A program made the translations under genes and the position numbers. A stretch of 55,489 nt of DNA from CAZPRQ01 sp964589415 (lineage in GTDB: Bacteria; Patescibacteriota; Doudnabacteria; UBA920): the NCBI GenBank assembly GCA_964589415.1, contig CAZPRQ010000001.1, positions 1 through 55,489 on the forward strand. The letters are read 5' to 3'. Shown here one piece after another: positions 14,716 through 21,858 of this stretch. Each line of letters opens with the position of its first letter. Within the stretch, counting starts at the first letter, position 1. The notes under the pieces were generated by a model. The model ran no database searches. It saw only the letters and a program-made list of their open reading frames with translations, and was not told where the DNA came from.

Positions 14716-15060
14716 TTAATCTACTAATTCAAGTATTACTTTCGACTTACCGGCTGTAGGATCGTTTAATTTAATAAGCCGGGTATATCCGCCTTTGCGT
14801 TCCTTATACTTAGGGCCCAGCACTTCCATGGCCTTCTTCGCGGCCATTGGCGTCAATTTTGCCAAAAGCTGGCGTCTGGCGTGCAAAGTACTGTCTTTGG
14901 CAGTTGTAATGGCACGCTCAACATAGCTTCGAGCTGCTCGGCCATTGGCAAAGCTGGTTTCAATACGCTCATATAAAATAGCGGACGAAGCCAAAGTCCG
15001 AAGTAGCTTCCTTCTATGGTCAGTCCCTTTTCCAAGTTTTTTCTTCTTTGCGTGTCTCAT
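14716..15060 (-). CDS. rplQ: Ribosomal protein bL17
   Basis: 114 residues, the usual bacterial size. It begins MRHAKKKKLGKGTDHRRKLL, a clear form of the L17 N-terminus, and contains ERIETSFANGRAARSYVERAIT and YTRLIKLNDPTAGKSKVI. It directly follows rpoA as in most bacteria. The spacer after it carries the dispersed repeat words described at 14636. Confidence 0.96.
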   Translation of the reverse strand: MRHAKKKKLGKGTDHRRKLLRTLASSAILYERIETSFANGRAARSYVERAITTAKDSTLHARRQLLAKLTPMAAKKAMEVLGPKYKERKGGYTRLIKLNDPTAGKSKVILELVD

Positions 15061-15131
15061 ATAAAATCGCTGAATGACGCGGAACCTAACGCGGAATCCA
15101 CAATAATGTGGGTGCGAAAAGCTGCATCTGA

Positions 15132-16058
15132 TTATTTTCTGCCAATAAACTCTATAATTTCGTTAATCGTCTTGTCGCCCAAACCGGAAAGATTGGAAAT
15201 ATCTTCACCTGAAAGCGCGTTCAATTGCGCGAAGGTTGAAATACCATTTTTAGACAGAGCGTTTTTTGCCCGTGTAGACAAGGCCGATGATTCAATTTCA
15301 TTTTCACCGGAACTTTCCACTAAAGGCTCGGCCTCGGGGGCAACAACCTCTTCCGGTAAAGAAATTGCCGGAGATGATTCCAAAAACATCATGCTAAAAT
15401 GATCCACCAAAATATGGGAAGCGATTGTAATAGCCTCTTCCCCTGTCATACTGCCATCGGTTTCCATAACTAAAGTAAGTTTGTCAAAATTGGTCAATTG
15501 ACCTACACGCACGTTCGTCACGTCGAAATGTACAGATTTAATGGGTGTAAAAATAGCGTCTATGGCAATCATGCCTATTTCCGGCTTGTGGCTTTCGCGG
15601 GCTTCCACAGGCTGATAACCCCGTCCTTGCTCAATAACAAATTCCATATCCAGTTCAGCATTTTTTCCGTCTAGCGTGCCAATGTGGAGGTCTTTATTTA
15701 TTATTTCAACCTGGTCAGTCTCTTTAATATCCGCCGCGGTCACCACTTTTTCACCCTTAACCTTTAACTGAACCTTTACCGGCTCGGCCGAATGGCTTTT
15801 TACTCGCAGTTGTTTTAAATTTAATATTATTTGTATGACGTCTTCCTTAACATGAGGAATGGTTGAAAACTCATGGTCAACAAATTTTATTTTTACCGAA
15901 GTTACCGCGGCTCCGGGGAGCGACGACAAAAGAACGCGGCGCAGCGCGTTGCCAATAGTAACACCGTATCCCGGGTATAAAGGTTCCAGGCTTATGCTGT
16001 ATTTATTGTTGCCCAGGTCTTCCGACTTGGCGCGATTGGGAAGTGGAATTGCTTCCAT
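15132..16058 (-). CDS. rpoA: RNA polymerase alpha subunit
   Basis: 308 residues. The N-terminal assembly domain includes PLYPGYGVTIGNALRRVLLSS, the family signature. A short acidic linker leads to the C-terminal domain with two HhH-like motifs (ALSKNGISTFAQLNALSGEDISNLSGLGDKTINEI), which contacts UP elements and activators. Unlike most neighbours it has a recognisable SD (GGAG, 5 bases before the ATG). Position between rpsD and rplQ is standard. Confidence 0.97.
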   Translation of the reverse strand: MEAIPLPNRAKSEDLGNNKYSISLEPLYPGYGVTIGNALRRVLLSSLPGAAVTSVKIKFVDHEFSTIPHVKEDVIQIILNLKQLRVKSHSAEPVKVQLKVKGEKVVTAADIKETDQVEIINKDLHIGTLDGKNAELDMEFVIEQGRGYQPVEARESHKPEIGMIAIDAIFTPIKSVHFDVTNVRVGQLTNFDKLTLVMETDGSMTGEEAITIASHILVDHFSMMFLESSPAISLPEEVVAPEAEPLVESSGENEIESSALSTRAKNALSKNGISTFAQLNALSGEDISNLSGLGDKTINEIIEFIGRK

Positions 16059-16146
16059 AGATTCTCCAAAACTTATAACGGATAAGTCATAACCGATAAC
16101 TTACCCTCGAAATCGTCATCAGTTATAAGTATTAGTTAGTTGTAAA

Positions 16147-16755
16147 TTATGTTCTGCTATAATGCTCAACTATTAGCTGAGTATTTATAATATTGCCTAT
16201 CATATCTGGCGTTGGCTGAGTCAATACCTTGCCGGATAATTTTTGGGCATCCAGCTCTACCCACTCCTGAGTTTTAAAACTTTTAAGTTTTTCCTTAATT
16301 TTCTCCATATAAGCGCTTTTTTGCTTTAACGGTCTAACAGTTACTGTGTCGCCAACTTTAACCGTGTACGAAGGTATGTCTACTTTTTTGCCATTTACTT
16401 CAAAAAATCCGTGACTCACCAACTGTCTGGACTGCGCGCGCGTTTCGGCAAAACCGAGCCTGAAAACTATATTGTCGAGCCTCAACTCTAACAAACGAAG
16501 CAAGTTTTCACCGGTAACCCCAACTTGTTTTAAAGCGCGCTCAAAATAATTGGCAAACTGGCGTTCTTGTACGCCATAATTAATTTTCGCTTTTTGCTTT
16601 TCTCTTAGCTGTATGCCGTATTCCGAAAGCCTTACCCTGCTTTGCCCGTGCTGACCGGGAGCGTAACTGCGTTTTTGAAGGACTTTGGCATCTTTAGTGG
16701 TAAATGCCATGCCTAGCCGGCGGGCTTTTTTCGATTTAGGGCCAGTGTATCTCAT
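16147..16755 (-). CDS. rpsD: Ribosomal protein uS4
   Basis: 202 residues, normal length. It starts MRYTGPKSKKARRLGMAF, has the RSYAPGQHG turn and the S4 RNA-binding domain LELRLDNIVFRLGFAETRAQSRQLVSHGFFEVNG. It lacks the N-terminal zinc Cys cluster (the Cys-free form). It initiates small-subunit assembly and in many bacteria represses its own operon. It stands between rpsK and rpoA. Confidence 0.97.
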   Translation of the reverse strand: MRYTGPKSKKARRLGMAFTTKDAKVLQKRSYAPGQHGQSRVRLSEYGIQLREKQKAKINYGVQERQFANYFERALKQVGVTGENLLRLLELRLDNIVFRLGFAETRAQSRQLVSHGFFEVNGKKVDIPSYTVKVGDTVTVRPLKQKSAYMEKIKEKLKSFKTQEWVELDAQKLSGKVLTQPTPDMIGNIINTQLIVEHYSRT

Positions 16756-16849
16756 AGATTAACTAATAATAATTCTCATCTAGTAAAAATAAAGTTTTCC
16801 CTCCGCAAGCCGCGGGGTATTGAAACCTGTATTAGCTCCTCGGCTCGCT

Positions 16850-16869
16850 TATCCCGCCATGGCGGGATA
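16850..16869. repeat. Perfect 20-base palindrome between rpsK and rpsD
   Basis: TATCCCGCCATGGCGGGATA is fully self-complementary. It sits in the 138-base spacer between rpsK and rpsD, an unusually long spacer for this operon, next to GGCTCGCTT and ACTCGCCTACGTCGC words. It is not followed by a T-run, so it is more likely a REP-like insertion than a terminator. Confidence 0.7.
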
Positions 16870-16893
16870 GACTCGCCTACGTCGCGAATAAAA

Positions 16894-17361
16894 CTATACG
16901 CGTCTGGGTTTTTTGGGGCGTATACCGCCATGTGGAATGGGTGTTTGGTCTTTAATGGAAATAACGTTTAAACCACTTCCCTGCAGAGCCCTTACCGCGG
17001 ACTCTCGTCCGCTGCCAATGCCCTTAATAAAAACATCAACTTCGGTCAAACCTCTCTCCTTTAGGCGCGCGAGAGTATCTTCCATGGTTTTTTGCCCCGC
17101 GTAGGGAGTAGATTTCTTAGAGCCTTTAAACCCAATTTTACCCGCGGAACTCCATAAAATAACATTACCCGTAAGGTCGGTTACCGAAACTATGGTGTTG
17201 TTGTATGTGGAATTAATAAAAATTTTGCCTTTTGTAATTTTAGCTTTAGACTTCTTTTTCTTTGACTTGATTTTAGTGGCAACTTCAACAGAAGCTTCCG
17301 TCTTGGGAGCTTCTTCTGTTACTGCCGCTGTTAAGATTTGAGTTGTAGTTGTTTCTTCCAT
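16894..17361 (-). CDS. rpsK: Ribosomal protein uS11
   Basis: 155 residues. The core from about 42 to the end is standard uS11: GKIFINSTYNNTIVSVTDLTGN, SSAGKIGFKGSKKSTPYAGQ, and the closing TPIPHGGIRPKKPRRV. The first 40 residues are an extra Thr/Glu/Ala then Lys-rich extension, similar in style to that of uS9 in the same operon. No SD is visible before the ATG. Confidence 0.96.
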   Translation of the reverse strand: MEETTTTQILTAAVTEEAPKTEASVEVATKIKSKKKKSKAKITKGKIFINSTYNNTIVSVTDLTGNVILWSSAGKIGFKGSKKSTPYAGQKTMEDTLARLKERGLTEVDVFIKGIGSGRESAVRALQGSGLNVISIKDQTPIPHGGIRPKKPRRV

Positions 17362-17400
17362 ATTTTATCCGCAAATTAATTGCTGATTGGTAAGCTGTGT

Positions 17401-17790
17401 CTAGGTTTTTTCCGCGGATGTCTTACGTCCACTGCCAGCCGTTTTTCTTACATTCCCTCTGCGCGTCCGGGAATTGGTTTTAGTGCGCTGTCCCCGTACC
17501 GGCAAACCCCGAATATGGCGAATCCCTCTATAAGCACCCATTTCTTTTAGCTGCTTAATGTTGAGCAGGATTTGCTGGCGCAGTTCGCCTTCTACCTTAA
17601 AATTCTTTTCTATATATTCACGAATTCTATTCAATTCTTCTTCGCTTAAGTCTTTGGTTCGCTTATCCGCGTTTATGCTTATCTCTTTAAGAATTTTTTT
17701 TGCCAAGGACAAGCCAATACCATAAATATACGGCAGGGCCGCTTCAATTCTTTTTTCGTTGGGGATATTTACACCTGCGATTCTAGCCAT
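17401..17790 (-). CDS. rpsM: Ribosomal protein uS13
   Basis: 129 residues. It opens MARIAGVNIPNEKRIEAAL, has YIYGIGLSLAKKIL and the family signature RGIRHIRGLPVRGQRTKTNSRTR. The basic tail contacts P-site tRNA and the head of the small subunit. It lies 88 bases after rpmJ and 39 bases before rpsK. Confidence 0.97.
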   Translation of the reverse strand: MARIAGVNIPNEKRIEAALPYIYGIGLSLAKKILKEISINADKRTKDLSEEELNRIREYIEKNFKVEGELRQQILLNIKQLKEMGAYRGIRHIRGLPVRGQRTKTNSRTRRGNVRKTAGSGRKTSAEKT

Positions 17791-17878
17791 ACTGTTAAGT
17801 TAAAAGTTTATCAAGTTATCAAGTCAAGGAAAGTTTATCAAGTAAGTATTTTTCGCCTACACCTTGATAATTTATACA

Positions 17879-17992
17879 CTAGCCCTGTCTTTGCTTATGC
17901 TTTGGATTTTCACAAATTATATAAACTCGGCCAAATCGTTTGACTACTTTACATTTTTTACACATTGGTTTTACCGAAGATCTAACTTTCAT
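17879..17992 (-). CDS. rpmJ: Ribosomal protein bL36
   Basis: 37 residues starting at the ATG 17990-17992 and ending with TAG: MKVRSSVKPMCKKCKVVKRF and on. The zinc motif C11-x2-C14 ... C27 ... H32 is complete, so this is the zinc-binding (C+) form. It is only slightly shorter than the usual 37-38 and was located by its position between infA and rpsM. Confidence 0.95.
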   Translation of the reverse strand: MKVRSSVKPMCKKCKVVKRFGRVYIICENPKHKQRQG

Positions 17993-18059
17993 ATGTTTAA
18001 ATAATTTGGCGGAAAGTATTCCGCGTCTTATAATAATTGAAATCTGGCGCTATTTTTAT

Positions 18060-18311
18060 CTACCTTAACCTTCGAGTAATTCTACCTTTGCTTAGATCAT
18101 ACGGGGTCATTTCAATTAACACCCTATCACCCGGCAAAATACGTATCATGTTAATTTTCATTTTTCCTGCCAAATACCCCAAAACAAGCTGTCCGGAATC
18201 TAATTGGACGCGAAAAATAGCACTGGGTAAATTCTCTATGACTTTGCCCTCAAGTTCAATGCTATCTTTATTTTTTCCAGACTTCCCAAAGTCTTGCGTG
18301 CGGTGAGACAA
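18060..18311 (-). CDS. infA: Translation initiation factor IF-1
   Basis: Up to 83 residues of an OB-fold protein: SIELEGKVIENLPSAIFRVQL, GYLAGKMKINMIRILPGDRVLIEMTPYDLSKGRITRRLR, all classical IF-1. There is no ATG or GTG at the expected place; the only plausible start in frame is TTG at 18311, giving an extension of about ten residues beyond the usual 72. It is first in the ribosomal operon, downstream of a good promoter. Confidence 0.93.
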   Translation of the reverse strand: MSHRTQDFGKSGKNKDSIELEGKVIENLPSAIFRVQLDSGQLVLGYLAGKMKINMIRILPGDRVLIEMTPYDLSKGRITRRLR

Positions 18312-18347
18312 AATATAATAAAACGAAGTTACTTAATATACTGCTAT

Positions 18348-18375
18348 ATTTTAACACAAATAAAAAACTTGTCAA
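18348..18375 (-). promoter_or_regulatory. Promoter of the infA-rpsI operon
   Basis: Minus strand: perfect TTGACA at 18370-18375, 16-base spacer, TAAAAT at 18348-18353 (five of six). It would start transcription about 30 bases before the infA TTG. Confidence 0.7.
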
Positions 18376-18449
18376 ATTTTTTACGTAATAAATTTTGGCT
18401 TATTTAAAAGGCTATTTTATATTTTCTTACGGAAACCTGCTTTGTTTGG

Positions 18450-20135
18450 TTATTCTAACTTTTTAATTACTATTTTGCCGGCAAACCATGGAAAATTATC
18501 CTGCCATGAAGGAGTGAGAGTAATGTCTATTGTCTGAATTTCCGGCCTGGAACCGAGCATTTCCTGCACATCTGTTTTAGATTTGCCTCTTAATTGCCTG
18601 TTCATTTCTGAAATGTCAACGTTATGAATTATTTTACCTTCAAAATGAGCGCTAAACACAGCTTGCTGGTTTAAAAAATCCACAGACTTTAATTTCAATG
18701 ACATTTGATTGTCATTGCTAAAATCAAGCAACTTATTTGTTGAAAGAGTACGCTCAATACGCCCCTTTATTAATTCTTTCATTTGACCGCCATTAAACGC
18801 CATTGCCGTAAATTTCACCTTTAAATGGGCTTCGAAACTGGGACTTTCGCTGCCCGCGGGCTTGTCCGTTGTAAAGCTTAATGGTTCCAATATATAAGTT
18901 TTATCTAAAATGACTAAATTTTTAGCTTTGGCCTGCTCCCGGTACTGGCTAACTAATTTCTCCGCTAAGGAATTTTGCGCGTTTGTTATATCTAGTTCTG
19001 AAATTAGGGACAAATAGCGCGAGGTGCCGCCCGTTATGGCGCTTTCGGTTTTAGCATACAAAAATTGGGGCTTGCTTCCAAAAACCTGATTGGTAATTTC
19101 CATTCGGGTACCGGCTGGTACGTTAAAACTTTCCCCACCAGCCGAGGCTATTACCTCAACCGCGGGACTTAAGCTTTCGGGGTCAATTTCTTTTGTCGCT
19201 TCATTTTTATACTCCGTAGGCTTAATGCCTGTTAAATCCTCGGCGAGCACATAAGTTTTTCCCCCAATAGCCAGGGAAGTGGTGTTAGCCTTTAAATTTA
19301 AAGGCGCGCGAGTAAAATTGTATATTACAACTTTTCCGTAAGCTTTGTTTCCAACCTCCTTCTTCCCTTGGCTTTGAAAACGCTCAGTAATTTCCAAAGT
19401 TTCACTTATAAAGGTTCCGGGCAATGCCATGCGAGTCTCGTTTTCCGGCTGAGTAATTTGACTGGATACCAATATTTCCGGCCAATCCCTGGTAATAACC
19501 TCTGTTTTCGCGTGTACAACAACTTCCGCCCTTGGCAAAATAACAAACATCGCGAGTAAGACTAAAATTAGCGACAGTGCTACTAAGGCAGTGAGAACGG
19601 TGCTTAACTTCCTACCTGATTTTTTAATGGGCTCGGGATTAGAATTTTTACCACCACTAACGGCACGGGTGGCTGGATCTGTCGGCCAATCAATAAATTC
19701 TTCCTTTTGGACCACCGGAGCGCGGGCGATACTTTTTTCAGTTTTCGACGTAAGTGCCGGCTTGGTAGTTACAACAGCTGAATTTAAATTTCGCTTAACT
19801 ACAGTTCCGGACGACGTTAAATTTACGGGCCTTGAAATTTTAACGTCAGAAAACGCCCCTGACACATGGCCTTTGGGCAAATATTTTAAACCGAACCCCG
19901 CCTCTTTAGCATACATTTGACCCTTCTCATCCATGGTCAAAATAAAAACCTCTTTTTTTAAAAGTTCAGCCTGTTTTTTTAGAAGTCTTAAATTTATGGA
20001 GTCTGAAAATAGCTGGCACTTTCTTGGGCAAACCAAAACCACCTGGCTAGCCTTTTCACGCTTAAGCCTGGTAACAATACGGTTGACATCGTCCTCTAAA
20101 TTTATGTAAATACTTGGTAGCCTAGACATACTCAT
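18450..20135 (-). CDS. Membrane protein with baseplate-J-like extracellular region
   Basis: 561 residues. An N-terminal cytoplasmic alpha/beta domain of about 90 residues (IYINLEDDVNRIVTRLKREKASQVVLVCPRKCQLF) resembles those on other CPR membrane proteins. A disordered linker follows, then one membrane helix near 180-205 (LSTVLTALVALSLILVLLAMFV). The large outer part contains the baseplate J/gp47-like pattern AYGKVVIYNFTRAPLNLKANTT, then VPAGTRMEI. In phages this fold lies in the baseplate; in CPR it is probably a cell-envelope protein of unknown role. It stands alone between infA and pgi. Confidence 0.65.
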   Translation of the reverse strand: MSMSRLPSIYINLEDDVNRIVTRLKREKASQVVLVCPRKCQLFSDSINLRLLKKQAELLKKEVFILTMDEKGQMYAKEAGFGLKYLPKGHVSGAFSDVKISRPVNLTSSGTVVKRNLNSAVVTTKPALTSKTEKSIARAPVVQKEEFIDWPTDPATRAVSGGKNSNPEPIKKSGRKLSTVLTALVALSLILVLLAMFVILPRAEVVVHAKTEVITRDWPEILVSSQITQPENETRMALPGTFISETLEITERFQSQGKKEVGNKAYGKVVIYNFTRAPLNLKANTTSLAIGGKTYVLAEDLTGIKPTEYKNEATKEIDPESLSPAVEVIASAGGESFNVPAGTRMEITNQVFGSKPQFLYAKTESAITGGTSRYLSLISELDITNAQNSLAEKLVSQYREQAKAKNLVILDKTYILEPLSFTTDKPAGSESPSFEAHLKVKFTAMAFNGGQMKELIKGRIERTLSTNKLLDFSNDNQMSLKLKSVDFLNQQAVFSAHFEGKIIHNVDISEMNRQLRGKSKTDVQEMLGSRPEIQTIDITLTPSWQDNFPWFAGKIVIKKLE

Positions 20136-20206
20136 TTATGCGTGTTATCTACACACATTCTAGGCCTTTTTTAAGAGCTTAGCAAGAAATATATTTTTCT
20201 CAAGAA

Positions 20207-21373
20207 CTATAACAGCCCTTTACTTTTCAGCCTTTTATCGAAAGATATAATTTTACTGTTTTCCACCTGGGGTTGGTTAAACGGGTCCACACCTCTTAAA
20301 ACGGATGAATACACAGCAAAAAGCTGCCAAAACGCGGTAAATGGTCCAATCTCTTGGGCATTAAAACCGTTAATTTCTACATGTGCAAAAGGAATACCGG
20401 CAATGCGCGCGTCCTCCATAGTGCCATCTGCCTCAAAATGCATGCTGTCTGCCAAACGAATCTGGTCCATATTTTTTAGCTGGCCGGACTTAATCCACAC
20501 CTCATGAACCGGATTCGGGTAAGTAATCATAGTGTCATGTACAAATGAGTCTGTAGTTACAAAGCAGCCGCATATATTTTTTGGGCCGCCAAAAAAACGC
20601 TGATTTGTGTGATGCTGGCTTTCCGGCCCTTCGTGCGCGAAATAGGTTTGCCCCCTGCCTGACTTTCCAAAACTTTCATGGCACAGCTGGACAATTAACG
20701 CGGACATGGGAAAAAGGCTGTGCGAATAAAAAGGCATAAAAACATCGGTGTAACCTTGCTGTTCAAGCTGCCAAAATACGCTTGCCGCGTGCCAAGCCGG
20801 ATTATCCTTTCCAAATTGCGCGTACAATTGTGCCGCGCCGTCGTATATGCCCTCAGCGTCCAAACCGGCTATCATGGCTGGCAATAAAGCCACCTCCGTT
20901 AGACCGGAAAAACGTCCGCCAATTGGCGGATGGTTTATAATTTTTCCGCCTAGCTTTTCCACGTACGCGCGCAAACTGCTATTGGTACCGGTTATGCACA
21001 AAATATTGTACCCGCTAAATTGGGAAAGGGCTTCAAAGACCGTTATATTTTCACCGGATTTTGAAATTACAATAACTAAAGTTTCCTTTTCCGGCAAACT
21101 TAATTTTAACTTGTAAATATAATCCGGATCCGTAGTGCTTAAAAAATATACCTGCTTTACGGCCTGGCTATTTAAGGCGGAATAATACCCGTAAAAGCTG
21201 GTAACACTTCCACCATGTCCAATTATTAAAATATTTTTATACCCGGCGTAGCCCTTTGCCACATCTTCAATTAATTTAAAATCCGGCACATGGTTTAAAA
21301 ACCCAACTTCTTGGGGTAAACTGCGGGGATCCATTTCTTCCCACTTAGGACAATTGTGGAATTGTAGTTTCAT
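20207..21373 (-). CDS. pgi: Glucose-6-phosphate isomerase
   Basis: 388 residues, a compact PGI (typical 450-550). Sugar-phosphate-binding ISKSGENITVFEAL at 103-116, family signature GGRFSGLTEVALLPA at 152-166 and the active-site region EGPESQHHTNQRFFGG (about 248-263) are present, and GVDPFNQPQVE...K near the end supplies the terminal catalytic Lys region. It interconverts glucose- and fructose-6-phosphate. It ends just before a nucleotide-repeat-bounded DUF559 gene and probably shares transcription with alaS upstream. Confidence 0.93.
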   Translation of the reverse strand: MKLQFHNCPKWEEMDPRSLPQEVGFLNHVPDFKLIEDVAKGYAGYKNILIIGHGGSVTSFYGYYSALNSQAVKQVYFLSTTDPDYIYKLKLSLPEKETLVIVISKSGENITVFEALSQFSGYNILCITGTNSSLRAYVEKLGGKIINHPPIGGRFSGLTEVALLPAMIAGLDAEGIYDGAAQLYAQFGKDNPAWHAASVFWQLEQQGYTDVFMPFYSHSLFPMSALIVQLCHESFGKSGRGQTYFAHEGPESQHHTNQRFFGGPKNICGCFVTTDSFVHDTMITYPNPVHEVWIKSGQLKNMDQIRLADSMHFEADGTMEDARIAGIPFAHVEINGFNAQEIGPFTAFWQLFAVYSSVLRGVDPFNQPQVENSKIISFDKRLKSKGLL

Positions 21374-21379
21374 ATAGCT

Positions 21380-21814
21380 TTAATTTTTTGTCTCAGGGAG
21401 CAGGTTACAAGCAGGGGTTTTTCTCCCCCTTTTTAAGGGGGAGTTAGAGGGGGTAAGTTCTTTGATTGTTTTATCGATTTCAAACATTACTCCTTCAATG
21501 TTATTCATAATATCAATATTACCAAATCTTACCAAATTTAATCCAAGCGATTTTAAAAATTTTTCTCTTAAATTATCATACTCAATTGCTTTAGAGCTAA
21601 AATGCGAATCTCCATCAGCCTCAAGCACCAATTTGAGTTTAGGACAATAAAAATCAACTATATAATTCCCAATACTAACCTGCCTTCTAAATTTATAGCC
21701 AAGTAATTGATTCTTGCGCAAATAATCCCAAAGGACTATTTCAGGCTGTGATCTGTGGTTCCTCAAAAACTTTCTTTGCTCAGTTTTTGCTTTGGTATTA
21801 AATATTTGGGTCAT
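21380..21814 (-). CDS. DUF559 endonuclease-like protein inside a palindrome-bounded cassette
   Basis: 144 residues. The DUF559 core (about 18-110) has the Vsr/PD-(D/E)xK-like fold: LRKNQLLGYKFRRQVSIGNYIVDFYC with D54, then LVLEADGDSHF with E65 and D67. The substrate is unknown. The start codon is preceded by AGGAGGGG belonging to the palindrome at 21818-21849. The last 20 or so codons (TPSNSPLKRGRKTP...) are translated from the palindrome at 21423-21453. The gene thus appears to be a unit inserted between pgi and alaS together with its two inverted flanking palindromes. Confidence 0.85.
   Translation of the reverse strand: MTQIFNTKAKTEQRKFLRNHRSQPEIVLWDYLRKNQLLGYKFRRQVSIGNYIVDFYCPKLKLVLEADGDSHFSSKAIEYDNLREKFLKSLGLNLVRFGNIDIMNNIEGVMFEIDKTIKELTPSNSPLKRGRKTPACNLLPETKN
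21423..21453. repeat. Palindrome plus TTAGAGGGGG, left end of the DUF559 cassette
   Basis: CTCCCCC and GGGGGAG pair around a 7-base AT loop and are followed by TTAGAGGGGG. The element lies inside the last codons of the DUF559 gene. It is in inverted orientation to the related element at 21818 and related to that at 26918. Confidence 0.75.
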
Positions 21815-21817
21815 TAA

Positions 21818-21849
21818 CCCCTCCTAACCTCCCCTTTGAAAAGGGGAGG
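21818..21849. repeat. Palindrome plus TTAGGAGGGG (minus strand), right end of the DUF559 cassette
   Basis: On the minus strand CCTCCCC and GGGGAGG pair around 8 bases, followed by TTAGGAGGGG and then the ATG of the DUF559 gene four bases later. The repeat supplies the gene's Shine-Dalgarno sequence. Confidence 0.75.
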
Positions 21850-21858
21850 AACTAGACA

